Shown here in pieces: positions 38,719 to 50,701 of a DNA stretch of 64,000 nucleotides. The stretch lies in contig OZ231128.1 of NCBI GenBank assembly GCA_965153355.1, positions 45,694,001-45,758,000 on the forward strand. Reading direction: 5' to 3'. How positions within the stretch are numbered: position 1 is the stretch's first letter; each line of letters opens with the position of its first letter. The DNA comes from Flaccisagitta enflata. Lineage: Eukaryota > Chaetognatha > Sagittoidea > Aphragmophora. The position numbers were made by a program, and so were the translations under genes. Under the pieces are notes generated by a model. That model was not told the origin of the DNA. It was given only the letters and a program-made list of their open reading frames with translations, and did no database searches.

Positions 38719-38963
38719 TGTTGGAGGAGCAGCGCGCCGCTGAAGAAAAGGAACGTGACGTCATGCAGCGCCGCCGCCGTCTTGAGGAGGAACAGCGGGA
38801 AGACGCCGATCGATACTCTGCCATGGTGGAGGTGCGTGGCCGCAGCCGTTCCGGTCGTCGCGCTGAGAAGACGCCGGAGCGCCGCGTTGAGAGGACGCCG
38901 CGGAGCCGCGATTCGCGGCCATCAACGGGGGATCGAGACCGCCGCCATCGGGAGCGCCGTTGA
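38505..38963 (+). CDS. Coiled-coil tail of the exonuclease-like protein in a shifted frame
   Basis: From just after a TGA at 38502-38504 this frame is open to a TGA at 38961-38963. It encodes SASGEEEESEILHRQQ, then a long Glu/Arg/Gln heptad coiled coil (RRRMQEQLRKEEEETIQARQ and onward), then an Arg-rich RS/TP tail with two TPER-VERTP-like motifs. Composition and regularity make it far more protein-like than the overlapping end of the main frame. A single -1-type shift at about 38.51-38.53 kb would join the two. I found no plausible intron that does this without removing conserved sequence. It could be an assembly indel, a real disabling mutation, recoding, or a separate small gene. Confidence 0.6.
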   Translation, partial: DRSASGEEEEESEILHRQQVEEREKRHEERRRMQEQLRKEEEETIQARQEANERRRQIEEQQRQIEEEARLVLEEQRAAEEKERDVMQRRRRLEEEQREDADRYSAMVEVRGRSRSGRRAEKTPERRVERTPRSRDSRPSTGDRDRRHRERR

Positions 38964-39345
38964 TCTTCTATATTCGGGTCGAATATTTCGAAAGGGGGGA
39001 CCCTCTGTTAGGGTCTCGCTCATTGACTATCTCTCCTCATGGACTCTATCGATTGATTGGTTGATTGATCTACCGTTCTGTTACTCATGTGATCATGTTG
39101 CGCATTCGCTTATGCTCATGTCTTTTTCTCCATGTATTTAGTGCCAAGAGCACAGCCGGTTCTATTGCCTTATATAGATACCCTACACTTGATCCTCGCT
39201 CTACCGCGTTCTTACGTCGCTCTCGTCATACTCTATCGATCGTCCATCCTTACATTGGTCTTCTTCACTTCCAGATGAGATACATTCATGATATACAGAC
39301 TGTCGTCCATTTCTCTCCACGTCCGTCACGATACCCATGGTACGC
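38964..39345. other. 3' flank of the exonuclease-like gene
   Basis: Probably the 3' UTR. It starts with a small inverted repeat GGACCC/GGGTCT around 38997-39018. No clear AATAAA signal lies close to the stop. Confidence 0.45.
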
Positions 39346-39498
39346 TCCTAACAGATGGTCGGTCGGTAACACTTCGCTTTTTCGGCGTTTACGGGCGTCT
39401 TTCGCATTACCTCTCCTGCCCAAATGCTGATATAACCTTGTTTATAACTGCCCCTGTCCACCCGCACGCGGCTTGGATAGCCGTGTATCCGGCCTTGC
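39346..39498 (-). mobile_element. Family A fragment, minus orientation
   Basis: GGTCGGTCGGTAAC, CTCCTGCCCAAATG, CCACCCGCACGCGGCTTGGA and CCGTGTATCCGGCCTTG. The hairpin end is missing or diverged. A TA-flanked MITE lies directly beyond. Confidence 0.7.
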
Positions 39499-39513
39499 GG
39501 ACATGCAGTTCTA

Positions 39514-39924
39514 CTACGCGAATTAAAAAAAAAGACGCACCTTTTTATTTGCTGATAAAACTGACTTAAAAAATGTTTAAAAAATCTATCAAAGAAAGTG
39601 ATTTTGAAGATTTTCAATTTATCTTTCATTCTAGACCATTCCCAGATCTGTATCTTTAACGGTTTAGGAGCTAGAGCTCTCTAAAGTAAGACACCATTTT
39701 GCTGAATTGCATCTTTTTCAAAGGGACTGCAAAATAAATTTTGCAACATTTTTACTCAAACTAATGCCATTTCTAAACGAAAAAAGATAGAGATACCAGA
39801 TTAGCGCCAAATAAAAGATTTTTTCAAGGGCTTCAAAATGGTTTAAGATTTTAATAAGTTTTTTTTTATTTTCAATGGCGCAATCAACCATTTAAAAGTG
39901 CGTCTTTTTTTAAAATTCGTATAG
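39514..39924. mobile_element. 411-bp TA-flanked MITE (copy 1)
   Basis: Ends CTACGCGAATT and CTATACGAATT (inverted), then A-rich and GACGCAC. TA at 39512-39513 and 39925-39926. The interior (TTTCATTCTAGACCA, CCATTTCTAAAC, ATACCAGATT) matches the copy at 62049-62458 over its whole length. Confidence 0.85.
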
Positions 39925-39927
39925 TAT

Positions 39928-40075
39928 ACGTTGCTCGGTCGGTCGGTTTTTTTTATCAGTACGTCAGTCCGTCCTTCCGTAACATTGTTGAAATATGGCC
40001 TTTTCTGTTTTTTTTTACGGCTTTGGTCGTACTGCCCTTGCCCAACCGTCCTGTTGTCCTGTTGGGCGCGTTTTT
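39928..40075 (-). mobile_element. Divergent family A fragment, minus orientation
   Basis: CGGTCGGTCGG, CAGTCCGTCCTTCCG and CTGCCCTTGCCCAACCGTCC recall family A, but neither end is intact. Confidence 0.45.
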
Positions 40076-40723
40076 ATTTTTGTTTGTGCACGGTGTTTCA
40101 AAGTACTTTTAACAGCATTTTTTACCTTTTGAAATTGATTTTAACACCCCTGACAAAATCAGGCGAACTGAGGTTGAATATCATCTATTTGAGTGTAACA
40201 AAGTGATTTGAATGACCGTTTGGGATATTTCCACGAAATCTGGAGTAAATTCCATTCAAGTTCTGACAAAAAATATTCAAAATCTAGGTTTAAAGCCTAT
40301 TCAAGCCGTTATGACACCATTTTCTGACAGGAGATGTTCCCACTTTGTCCATTATTACTAATTTTCTTCAAGCACAATTTTATCAGTTTTAGGGGCTGCC
40401 CCTGACCATTTCTTGGCCCCAACTTCCTTAAAATCATCAAAATGATAAGTCTCCATCCCTCAAAGTCAAATAGCTCGGGTAGAGAACACGAAAAATAGCT
40501 ATAAATATGTGCCATTTTCATGTAGAAATAATGTGGGGAAAATCAGTTAAAATCCGATTTGCCAATTCTGACTTATTACCGTCTCACCCTTCTACCGTTA
40601 AACAACCTCACTCTGTTGCTCTACTATGTCAAAGTAGGATATTTTTGCTATTTCTATGGCAAATCTTGTAGAGCTGCGGTCAATATTTCACTCTCTAAGG
40701 CATATTGTTCCCAGTTCGCCTAA

Positions 40724-40727
<4 letters not shown>
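40076..40727. other. No gene seen
   Basis: AT-rich sequence without coding homology or clear repeat structure. Confidence 0.45.
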
Positions 40728-40780
<53 letters not shown>

Positions 40781-40944
40781 CTATGCTTTATTTTTTCCCC
40801 TCAAACAAATCCCTTCTTTATTCCTCTTTATTCCTTGCCCATAACTTTTCTTGTTTTGAAATTTATTGTACAACGTGCTTTCTTTCTCTGTTGATCGAGA
40901 GTAAAAATTTTCTTCGCGTTTATCACATTTTTTTATCCTTCCCA

Positions 40945-41037
<93 letters not shown>
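40728..41037. repeat. (TC)n and (TTG)n microsatellites
   Basis: (TC)n at 40728-40776 and about 31 TTG units at 40945-41037. Confidence 0.95.
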
Positions 41038-41195
41038 CGGGAGCTGTCCAAGACTCTGATCAATGACCGTCACACGGGAAAAAGCCTTCGACGCATCTTC
41101 CAAAATGTCACCGACCGACCAACTGATGAACAAACTTATTCATGGCAATCATCAGTCATCTTCAAGCCCTTCTACATTGATTCTTTCGATAACAT

Positions 41196-41393
41196 GGCCA
41201 ACACCTTACAGTCGCGTGCGGTTGTTGAGACCAGAAGACTACAAGACCAAAAGCCTAAAGACTAAATGTAAATTGACTTAAAATGACTTTGAATGACAAC
41301 AAAAAAAGCTAAGCGTTAAGGACGGACAGATGGACAGACAGACAGACCGATCGACGGACAGAGTGGGTCATAGAGTCGCGTGCACGCGACTAA
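41196..41393 (+). mobile_element. Family B (family A relative), full copy
   Basis: Starts GGCCAACACCTTACAGTCGC, with a GACTACAAGACC/TGACTTAAAATGACTT interior, GGACAGACAGACAG tetramers and the terminal hairpin GTCGCGTGCACGCGACTAAA. It has the same end design as family A but a different interior. Confidence 0.75.
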
Positions 41394-41449
41394 AAAATAA
41401 ATCAGCCTCTCTGACCTTTGATCAAGGTTGATCTGTCGCATAGGAAAAT

Positions 41450-41727
41450 TGGAAAAAAAAGAGAGGAAGGTCAGGGCAGGAAAAAGAAGGAGAAGAATAA
41501 GAAAAAAAAGAAGAACAAGAAAGAGAGGAAGAACAGCAACAAGAAGAAAAAGAAGAACAAAGAAAAAGAAGAGGAAGAAGGAAAAGAAAAAGAAAAAGAA
41601 GAAGAAGAGAGAGAGGAAGAGCAACAACAAGAAGAAAAAGAATAAAAAGAAGGACAAAGAAGAAGAAGAAAAAGAAAAAGAAAAAGAAAAAGAAAAAGAA
41701 AAAGAAAAAGAAAAAGAAAAAGAAGAA

Positions 41728-41762
<35 letters not shown>

Positions 41763-41773
41763 AGAAGAAGAAG

Positions 41774-41865
<92 letters not shown>

Positions 41866-41935
41866 AGAAAAAAAGAGCAAGAAGAAGAAGTTAAACAACG
41901 ACAACAACTTGAACTTAAAACTCGAGCAAACTAAA
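41450..41935 (+). repeat. GAA / AAAAAG / CAA compound microsatellite
   Basis: Purine-rich GAA and GAAAAA units, then about 35 CAA units (about 41775-41863). The Glu/Lys- and Gln-rich open frames here are compositional. Confidence 0.93.
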
Positions 41936-42747
41936 CTCCTTTTAAATTCACCTAGCGGTCTTACAACAAGAAGTACAAGAAGTAGGTTACAAATAAGTAG
42001 GTTACTACGATTTTCATGTAGCGATATAGACATTGTTGGGAAAAAATTTTTTTTTTCACCACGCAGATCTTTTTTCATTATCACACTTACCTAAAGTTCG
42101 GTACATACATAGTTTCCATCGCTGATAGTTATTTGGTCTTGGTGGAGCGAATCATTCATTTGGAAAAAAGAAAGAAAAACATTTATTATGGACACTTTTT
42201 CCAATAACTATAATGATAGCGCAATTCCTTTGTGACCATTTTTTTTTCACGAAAGAAAAAAAAGAGAGGAGAACGTCCAATGAATTCTTTCTTTGGCTTA
42301 CAATAGACAGGAGGTTTCCTATAGATGTTTCATATTAGCGGTCGGAATGGTCGTCCATACCATGCCAATTCAGCGAAACCCATTACAGTTTAAATTTTCT
42401 TCTTCGTCAATTGTTTCTCCAGTATTTTCCATGTCATTCTGTAAAGCTCGACTAAAACATTTTACCTGCTAAATTTTTAGTGCATAGAAAGTTAGTAGAA
42501 TCGATAGAATGCCCTTACCGCATTGCTTGCTACGTATGATCACCCCTGCCCAATCTCCTGCGCACTTACAACGCCAGTTGGCTGTCTGTTGTGCCTTTTC
42601 TCCTTTTACATATTTTTTCCCTTTGACAAGAAGAATTATGTCAGTAATCATGAGGGGGACTCTACAGCTAAGCCGCAGGCTACTGTCAGAAGAGGCGGCC
42701 TAATATTTGAGATATACTAAGATTATAATATATTTTTTATACAAGGA
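41936..42747. other. No gene seen
   Basis: Unassigned sequence. A donor-like TTTAGGTAAGT on the minus strand near 42090 has no supporting coding frame. Confidence 0.45.
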
Positions 42748-43460
42748 GTATCTCACCAAAAGCCACCAAAGAAAACATCATATTTCAGCTTCTTGAAATG
42801 ATAATCTAATTCTGAAAAAAGTTCCTAGAAGAACTTTCCAACCAATTTTGTCTAGGTTAGACTAAGAACAAAATAAACTTACGTCTGATAATTGAGAAAA
42901 ATCAGTTTTTTTCTTTAAAAATCCATCAAGGGTTGCCATTTATCATGAAATTGTGCCAAACGGCTGGAAATGGTATTAAATTGAAGATACTTTCACAAAA
43001 ATTAAGTTTCAGAATAGTTTTGTGTTTCCCATCATATTTCCATCAAATTCATATATTTTTCACAAGGGTTTCAAGAGCAAAAATGTTGTTTCTGTCCCTT
43101 GTTTGACTAATTTTTGAATAAATATAGATCAAAAGCTTGGTCATTTTATAAATTCATAATCTACTTCAAAATATCTTTGATTTAAGCCCAACCCCATGGT
43201 TCTGGCTCAATAGATTGAGAAATTTCATCAAAATTAGTGTAACCACTTCAAAACCTGTGAAAAAGAAAATACATGCCTCACCAACTTTCAAGTTTCTTTC
43301 AATGCTTACAGAACAGCTGCTGTTTTGAATTTGTGCTCACTTATTTTGTATCTTATAAAATTGGTTTGAAAGTGCTTTCTGGAATTTATTTCAGAATTGG
43401 AATATCATTTCTAGAGGTGGAAATACGATGTTTTCTTTGGTGGCATTTTGTGGATATTAC
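42748..43460. mobile_element. Palindromic MITE (~710 bp)
   Basis: Arms share GCCACCAAAGAAAACATC at both ends, inverted, continuing GAAATGATA and CCAATTCTGAAA..TTCC inwards. No coding capacity. The exact ends and target duplication are uncertain. Confidence 0.7.
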
Positions 43461-43785
43461 CTGTATTAAACCTTAATTGAATGTTTTATCAAAATCAAAA
43501 GAATGAATTATATAGAAGTTGATAGGTTATCAATCTAAAAATTTGGAACGCTTATTGAGCCATGTGCTTGCTTTTTTTTTCATTCAGATTAATTTCTTAT
43601 ATGTAACTTGTAAGAGGCAGAGAAAAAAAAAGTGACGCAAATGTCAGCCGTCTAGACATTCACTTGTGCATATCAATGCGAATTTGTATCTTAATTCTTT
43701 TTTCTTCGAACCAATGTAATGCGATAGTTATAATCGGTCATGATTCTTTCTATATTGTTACTGTTGTTATTGTCGTCGTTGTTGT

Positions 43786-43976
<191 letters not shown>

Positions 43977-44265
43977 AATGTTGTTGGTTTGTTATAATTT
44001 CATTGTTACTGTTTTCATCGCCGGTGTAGTTTTGTAAAGGTTACTCTAGTCTGGTTCTTGTTATGAAAGTTGAAACAACATTGCCCATACAAAAGCAGGC
44101 CAGAATTCTCCAATTTACAAAGGATGAAAGCCTTGCAAGCTTTCAATGGTGTTTACTCCGGATTGCTCACAAATATCCTTTACAATTAACAAAAGAAATG
44201 CTTGTAAACCTGAAAAAAAACTATCAGCTTGACTGCATACCTATGTTTGGTTTCCATCAAGACCG
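43977..44265. other. No gene recognised
   Basis: A frame of about 107 codons opens at 44063 (MKVETTLPIQKQARIL...) but runs into family A repeat sequence and matches nothing I know. Confidence 0.4.
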
Positions 44266-44440
44266 GATACATGGCAAGACAATCGCGCACGGTTGGGCTG
44301 GGGTCGTAATACTAAAACCGCTCACAGTTCAAAACAAGGCCGGACACACGGCAAGACAGTCGCGAACGGTTGGGCTGGGGTCGTAATGCAAAAACCGCTC
44401 GCGCTTCAAAAAAGAAAAAAAAAATGTGTCCGCGACTAAA
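44266..44440 (+). mobile_element. Family A copy with duplicated 5' module
   Basis: Two successive ~73-bp modules begin GACCGGATACATGGCAAGAC and AAGGCCGGACACACGGCAAG. They end in a GTCCGCGACTAAAAA remnant of the hairpin end. Confidence 0.7.
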
Positions 44441-44868
44441 AATCGATATTTACTTAATGTTGTTGTTTACGGTTGTTGTTGTTTTCACAATCGAATGTAT
44501 TTCCAGCCGAAACTTTAGGAAAGCAGGAAAGTTTGTCTGGAGGCTACCCAGCTGCTGAAGGAAGGCGAGTGAAAAACAGCATCTGTCCACCGTTATTGTA
44601 ACATTGGCCGGAACTTCTTTCACAAACAAGATACAGGGCTACCCCAGTCGCGGGCGGGTGAGCGTTAAAGCACTAGAGCATTTAGCTTAAATGAAACGGA
44701 TGGACTAAGGGACGGATAAAGCTGGATTTAAAGTCAATCGTGATGAAGGATGTCCGTGATCCTGGTATTTGATATCAGCCGTCACGTCGTGAGGGTTGCT
44801 TTATATCCGTGAGGTTGGCGCCGCAAATCGATAATCATCAAGACCCGGTTACATCTTGAGAATGAGAA
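44441..44868. other. No gene; short family A-like scrap
   Basis: ATACAGGGCTACCCCAGTCG at about 44630 followed by CGGGCGGGTGAGCG is a short family A 5' remnant. A GGCTGATATC/GATATCAGCC-type imperfect repeat lies near 44770. Confidence 0.45.
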
Positions 44869-44994
<126 letters not shown>

Positions 44995-45206
44995 GGACGC
45001 GCTTTCATCTCACGCAAACTGTCACTGACATAGGACGTGGTCATGTTCAACGCGTGTGTGTGTGTGCGTGCACGTTAACGAGTGTCCGCGCGCGTGAACT
45101 AACATCTTTTGAAAAGGGTGAGCGCGTAAACGCGTTTGAGGATCAAATATGAGTGCGTGAGCAGCAGGAAAGTGTAACTGCGTTTGCGTGCGCAAGTAAA
45201 AGGAAA

Positions 45207-45984
<778 letters not shown>

Positions 45985-46165
45985 AAGGAAGGCAGTAGAG
46001 AAGGTTGGTAAGAAGGAAAGAAGAAAAGGAAAATTGAAAAAAAGCTTATAGGAAGAAGAAAGTTAAGTAAGGCTGACCAAAAAGCCAGGGTGGATACTCG
46101 GCTACCAAAGTCACGTGGCAGTGACAAACAATGATAGTAAAGCTTTTTGACAAGGCAGTGATAAA

Positions 46166-46693
46166 ACAAGGCCGGATACATGGCAAGACAGTCACGGACA
46201 GTTGGACAGGGTCCATAATGCAAAAACCGCTCGTAATTCAACAAGGCGGGATACATGGCTGCACAGTCGCAGATGGTTGGACAGGGGCCGTTATGCAAAA
46301 ACCAGTTGCAATTCAACAAGGCGGGATACATGGCAGGACAGTTGTGGACGATTAGACAGGGGACTTTATGAAAAAACCGCTTGTAATACAACAAAGCGGG
46401 ATACATGGCAGGACAGTCCCGAATGATTGGACAAGGGACGTTATGCAAAAACCGCTTGTAATTCAACAAGGCGGGATACATGGCAGGACAGTTGTGGACG
46501 ATTAGACAGGGGACTTTATGCAAAAACCGCTTGTAATACAACAAGGCGGGATACATGGCAGGACAGTCGCAGACGGTTGGACAGGGGCCGTTATGCAAAA
46601 AACGCTCGTAATTAAAAAAAAATTGAGTTGGACGGATTGACAAACCGACTGACCAACACGACAAGGCGTAGAGTCGCATGTCCGCGACTTACA
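46166..46693 (+). mobile_element. Family A copy with six 75-bp tandem modules
   Basis: Modules start with ACAA(G/A)GC at 46166, 46241, 46316, 46391, 46466 and 46541, exactly 75 bases apart. Each has GGATACATGGC, a CAGT..GG(A/T)..TTGGACAGGG block and AAAACCGCT. A single tail follows with GACGGATTGACAAACCGACT and the hairpin end GTCGCATGTCCGCGACTTAC. Modules 3 and 5 are near-identical, which suggests a 150-bp duplication step. Confidence 0.85.
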
Positions 46694-46990
46694 AAACCGC
46701 AAGTTAAAGCAAAGAAAATTGTTTGTAGTGTCCCTTTCAAGCAATATCAAAGCAAGAAAGTAAGAAAATAAAAGTGAACACATAGAAATGCTTGATGGAT
46801 GAAGAAAGGAAAAGAAAAAGCATTAAGTCGAAAAATAAAAAGAAAAGGAAAGAAAGAGAAAAGAAAAGAAAGAAGAAGACTGAAGGCAAGAAACAATCGA
46901 TCGCGACCTTTTTATATCCCATTCTGGAACAGACAAAGACGAAGACGAAGATGAAAACATGTCACTTTCAATAAACACAAGCATACACAC

Positions 46991-47252
<262 letters not shown>

Positions 47253-47548
47253 CACAGAAAAAGTAGCAAAAAAAAAAAAAAAAAAAAACAGAAAAAAAAA
47301 TAAAAGAAGAGAAGATTAAGTAGAGAAGAGAGAAATGATAGAGAAAAAAAGAGAAGAAAAGAGACGAAGACGTAGAAAAACGTAAAAAAAGATTGAGAAA
47401 AGAAAAGAAAAGAAAAGAAAAGAACGGGAGTGCAAAGAAAAAAAAGAGCAAAGTAAAGTAAATAAATAATAAGAAAAGTAAAGAGAAGGATAGGAAAATA
47501 GGAAAAAAAAAAGAAGGAAAAAAATAGAGGGAAACAAAACAAATCAAA

Positions 47549-47630
47549 AGAAAAGAAAAGAAAAGAAAAGAAAAGAAAAGAAAAGAAAAGAAAAGAAAAG
47601 AAAAGAAAAGAAAAGAAAAGAAAAGAAAAG
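47549..47630 (+). repeat. (AAAAG)n microsatellite
   Basis: About 16 perfect pentamers, preceded by 200 bases of degenerate purine sequence. Confidence 0.96.
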
Positions 47631-47639
47631 ACCGTCTGT

Positions 47640-49963
47640 CGTCCTGCGTCTCGATGATGGTCGCACGGAACAATGCTATAAAAGAAATGGAAGTCGTTGG
47701 GATGAATTACAGTAAAAACGACAAAGGCGACGATTTTTATAGCGACATCATTTTGTCATCTTTGTCATTTTTTTGTCATTTGCGGTCAGTCTAGGGCGAC
47801 TCTTCCTTTTCTATGTCGTTTTGCCCAAAACGCTTTCCACCCCTTTGTTGTCGTTTGTTTTTTTTTTTGCCAACTCGACTGTGCATTTTAAAACACAGCC
47901 AAGTTGAGAAGGTAAATATTCAACTTTATCCGGTCGACACCATTCAGAGTACTAACCGTACATAGTTTGCTTGTCGTTATTGTAAGACCCAATAAAGTGT
48001 GTCTTACAATGAAGCTGCCTTATTGAGATATTCCGTGGCGTTCTACTAAAGCGTATTAAACCGCCAAAAATCGTTTTGAAAATGCAAAAAAATGGATTAT
48101 TGTGACAAAAATTCATAATTTTTGTCACAGAAATGCTGGAAAAGGCCGTTTTGAAACGGGCGTTCTTATGCAGTTTCAAAACGATCTTATATTGTCGTTT
48201 CAAAACCACCAGTATGCGCAACTTTTGAAACTAATATTGAGGCATAGTTGACGTATCAAAACTTTGAAATTCTAAAGTTTTTAAACCATGAGATTTTAGC
48301 GTTTCAAGACGCTTGAAAACAGCGCTAATGTAACGGCCAGCAAGGGAAAAAATCTATTCATCTTTGTTATCTTATCACCTTTTTTACCGTTTTGAAAACG
48401 CAAAAAATTGAAGTATTGAAACTAAGAAAAATTGTGTTTAAAAATTGAAATACGGTTATATGCTAGCTGACTTTACCCAAACTGAAATAAATGGAATAGG
48501 GCCCCGTTAGCCCTCACCGACTGGCTAATATGCACGCCACTATTGGTTTTCCATAACGCTGAAACTGAAAGACATACTTTTGGGCAGCAGCTCCGAAGGG
48601 GTTGATGACCTATGTTTCACACATGGGGAGTTTTCTCCTAAAATTACAGTCTTGAGGTCCAAATTCTAGCCGGAAGGCCCAAATCCTTGCCTGGAGGCCC
48701 AGAACCCCGCCTTGAAGCCCAAATCTTACCCTCGAGGTCCCAATCCCACCCAGATCCAAACCTCAAAACTCTGAAAGAGGCTTAGTCTGTCTGTCCTCCA
48801 TCGGTTAATCCATTATGCTTGAGTTAAAAGTGCAAAAATGCATATACTTAAATGAAATTGCAGTTGTGATAATCTATTTGTGTGCTTGAGCCAAAGAGCT
48901 TACTTTTTACAGTTTTGAAACTGCAAAAAATTGAAGTTTTGAAACTGCAAAAAAATGAAGTTTTGAAACTGCAAAAAATTTAAGTTCGGAAACTGCAAGA
49001 AATTGAAGCTAAGAAACGGCTATTTCATATTTCATAATTTCATTGCCACTTTTTCCCAGTTCCAAAACGGTAAAAACTAGCTGGCTTGAGGTGAGAAAAA
49101 AATGATATTTTAGACATGTTCTCAAAAGCCCTTTTTATGCAGTTTTGATACAACCAAAAAAAGCCGTTTTAAAACGGCAAGTATGCCTGCGTTTTGAAAC
49201 TCCAGATAACTGCCACTAAAGGACATTGTTGTATGCATAAATGTTTTTTTGGTCGTTCTGAAACTGTTGCATACTAGAAGTTTTGAGGCGTCGTTCCCCT
49301 ATTCGGGACAAAAACGCAATAAGAAAGCCGACGAAATACCTGGCCTTATTGCTAAGAAATAAACAACTACAAAATCTCTAGTGGGACAACTGGTAAAATG
49401 CATTATAGACGGGTGTGTCTTATCCACGGGGTACGATTTAGGGCGTGTTTCTAGTGACCGCCAAAAAAACCTTTGTTCCTGTGAAGCGCGATAACAGCGT
49501 GAACACAAATCCAAGAAAATCAACTGTCCCATGAGGGAGTGAGCGAACGAACATAGCGAGCGACCGAGTGGCTTGTTCAAAACGCGATTGTCTCTGACTA
49601 GAAACGCCCCCTTAGTTGTTTTGTTGTTTTACTGTGATGCTAGTCGTTACATCAATGCATAGAAGAAAAGTGACCATATTTTTTTTTTTTTACTGTCAAT
49701 CCAACTGTCTTTTCACAGTACAGTTTCTGCGTAAGGATGAAAATTCTTTCTTTCAATTGAACAAGAACATGACTATCAAATCAGATTTATAGTCAACCGC
49801 TTTTTCTTTCACCATTAGGCTCCCCGGACGCACTGCCCCCCTCTCCCTTTCTTTGGCCGACGGTCCTATGCTCTAGGCAATGTATAATGTCCTGAAGTCG
49901 ATGTTCTGCTATGATGAATGCCAGTATGTACTTTAATTCCTAATCCGGTTTCTATTTTTTCCG
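47640..49963. other. No gene; degenerate short repeats
   Basis: At about 48040-49280 the word TTTTGAAAC(T/G)(G)CAAAAA recurs many times in both orientations (GTTTTGAAAACGCAAAAAAT, TTGAAACTGCAAAAAATTGA), an unclassified dispersed repeat. At about 48640-48770 a minisatellite with AGGCCCAAATC units matches the complement of the one at 50.8-51.1 kb; next to it is GGGCAGCAGCTCCGAAGGGG. No coding homology. Confidence 0.5.
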
Positions 49964-50106
49964 ACTCTACACCTTGCCGTGTCGGTCGGTCGGTCGGTCG
50001 GTCGGTAGGTCGGTCAGTCCGTCACAGTTTTGAATTCCAAGCGGTTTCTGCATTTCTGCTCCTGCCCGACCGTCCGCGACTGGATTGCCGTGTATCCGGC
50101 CTTGTT
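49964..50106 (-). mobile_element. Family A dispersed repeat, minus orientation
   Basis: ACTCTACACCTTGCCGTG, GGTCGGTCGGTCGG tetramers, CTCCTGCCCGACCGTCCGCG, and CCGTGTATCCGGCCTTGTTT. Confidence 0.78.
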
Positions 50107-50415
50107 TTTCAAACTAGCCAGGCTAGTTTTTGAGCCATGTGGTTAAAATTTGGTTTTGAGACCAAGAGGTTCGGATTGAATTTTTTGAGTTACGGCTTTG
50201 AAATTGAGTTGAAAGTAGCTGATCTAAACAAAACCTAAAGTATTTTCCCATTGTAAACAACAGGACTACTTTGGGTTACCCAAATCCTTGTTTAAGTCAA
50301 CTATGCAAACCGAGGCAGGGAAGTCACTGACAATACCCAATCCTTGAATGATTTGTTTTCTTCCGTTTGTACTTTTTTGGCCCCTGCGGTTCTTTTTCTA
50401 TTCAAGAGAAAAAAT

Positions 50416-50521
<106 letters not shown>

Positions 50522-50701
50522 TGTGGAGAGCGATTCTCTTTACCCTGCTTTGTGCGATTGTGGACGAGAAAGGAGGAAGCAGGGCAGAAGCCACAAAGAA
50601 ACTTTCTCTTGTAGGGGGGCAGGAGGGGAACGTGGAATACTGATTGAGAATCAAACAGGGCTTAGGCGTTAGGGCTCAGAGAGTTCCTAGGAAGAAAAAA
50701 T

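Noticed and set aside
38989-39010. Polypurine tract AAAGGGGGGA after the exonuclease-like gene, as in LTR retrotransposons
   Set aside because: I found no matching LTR pair, no primer-binding site and no reverse transcriptase or integrase.
44063-44386. 107-codon open frame
   Set aside because: No recognisable domain, and its second half is family A repeat sequence.
46131-46615. Repeated ~25-residue frames over the 75-bp array
   Set aside because: A 75-bp unit is a multiple of three, so frames repeat automatically; other family A copies are not open.
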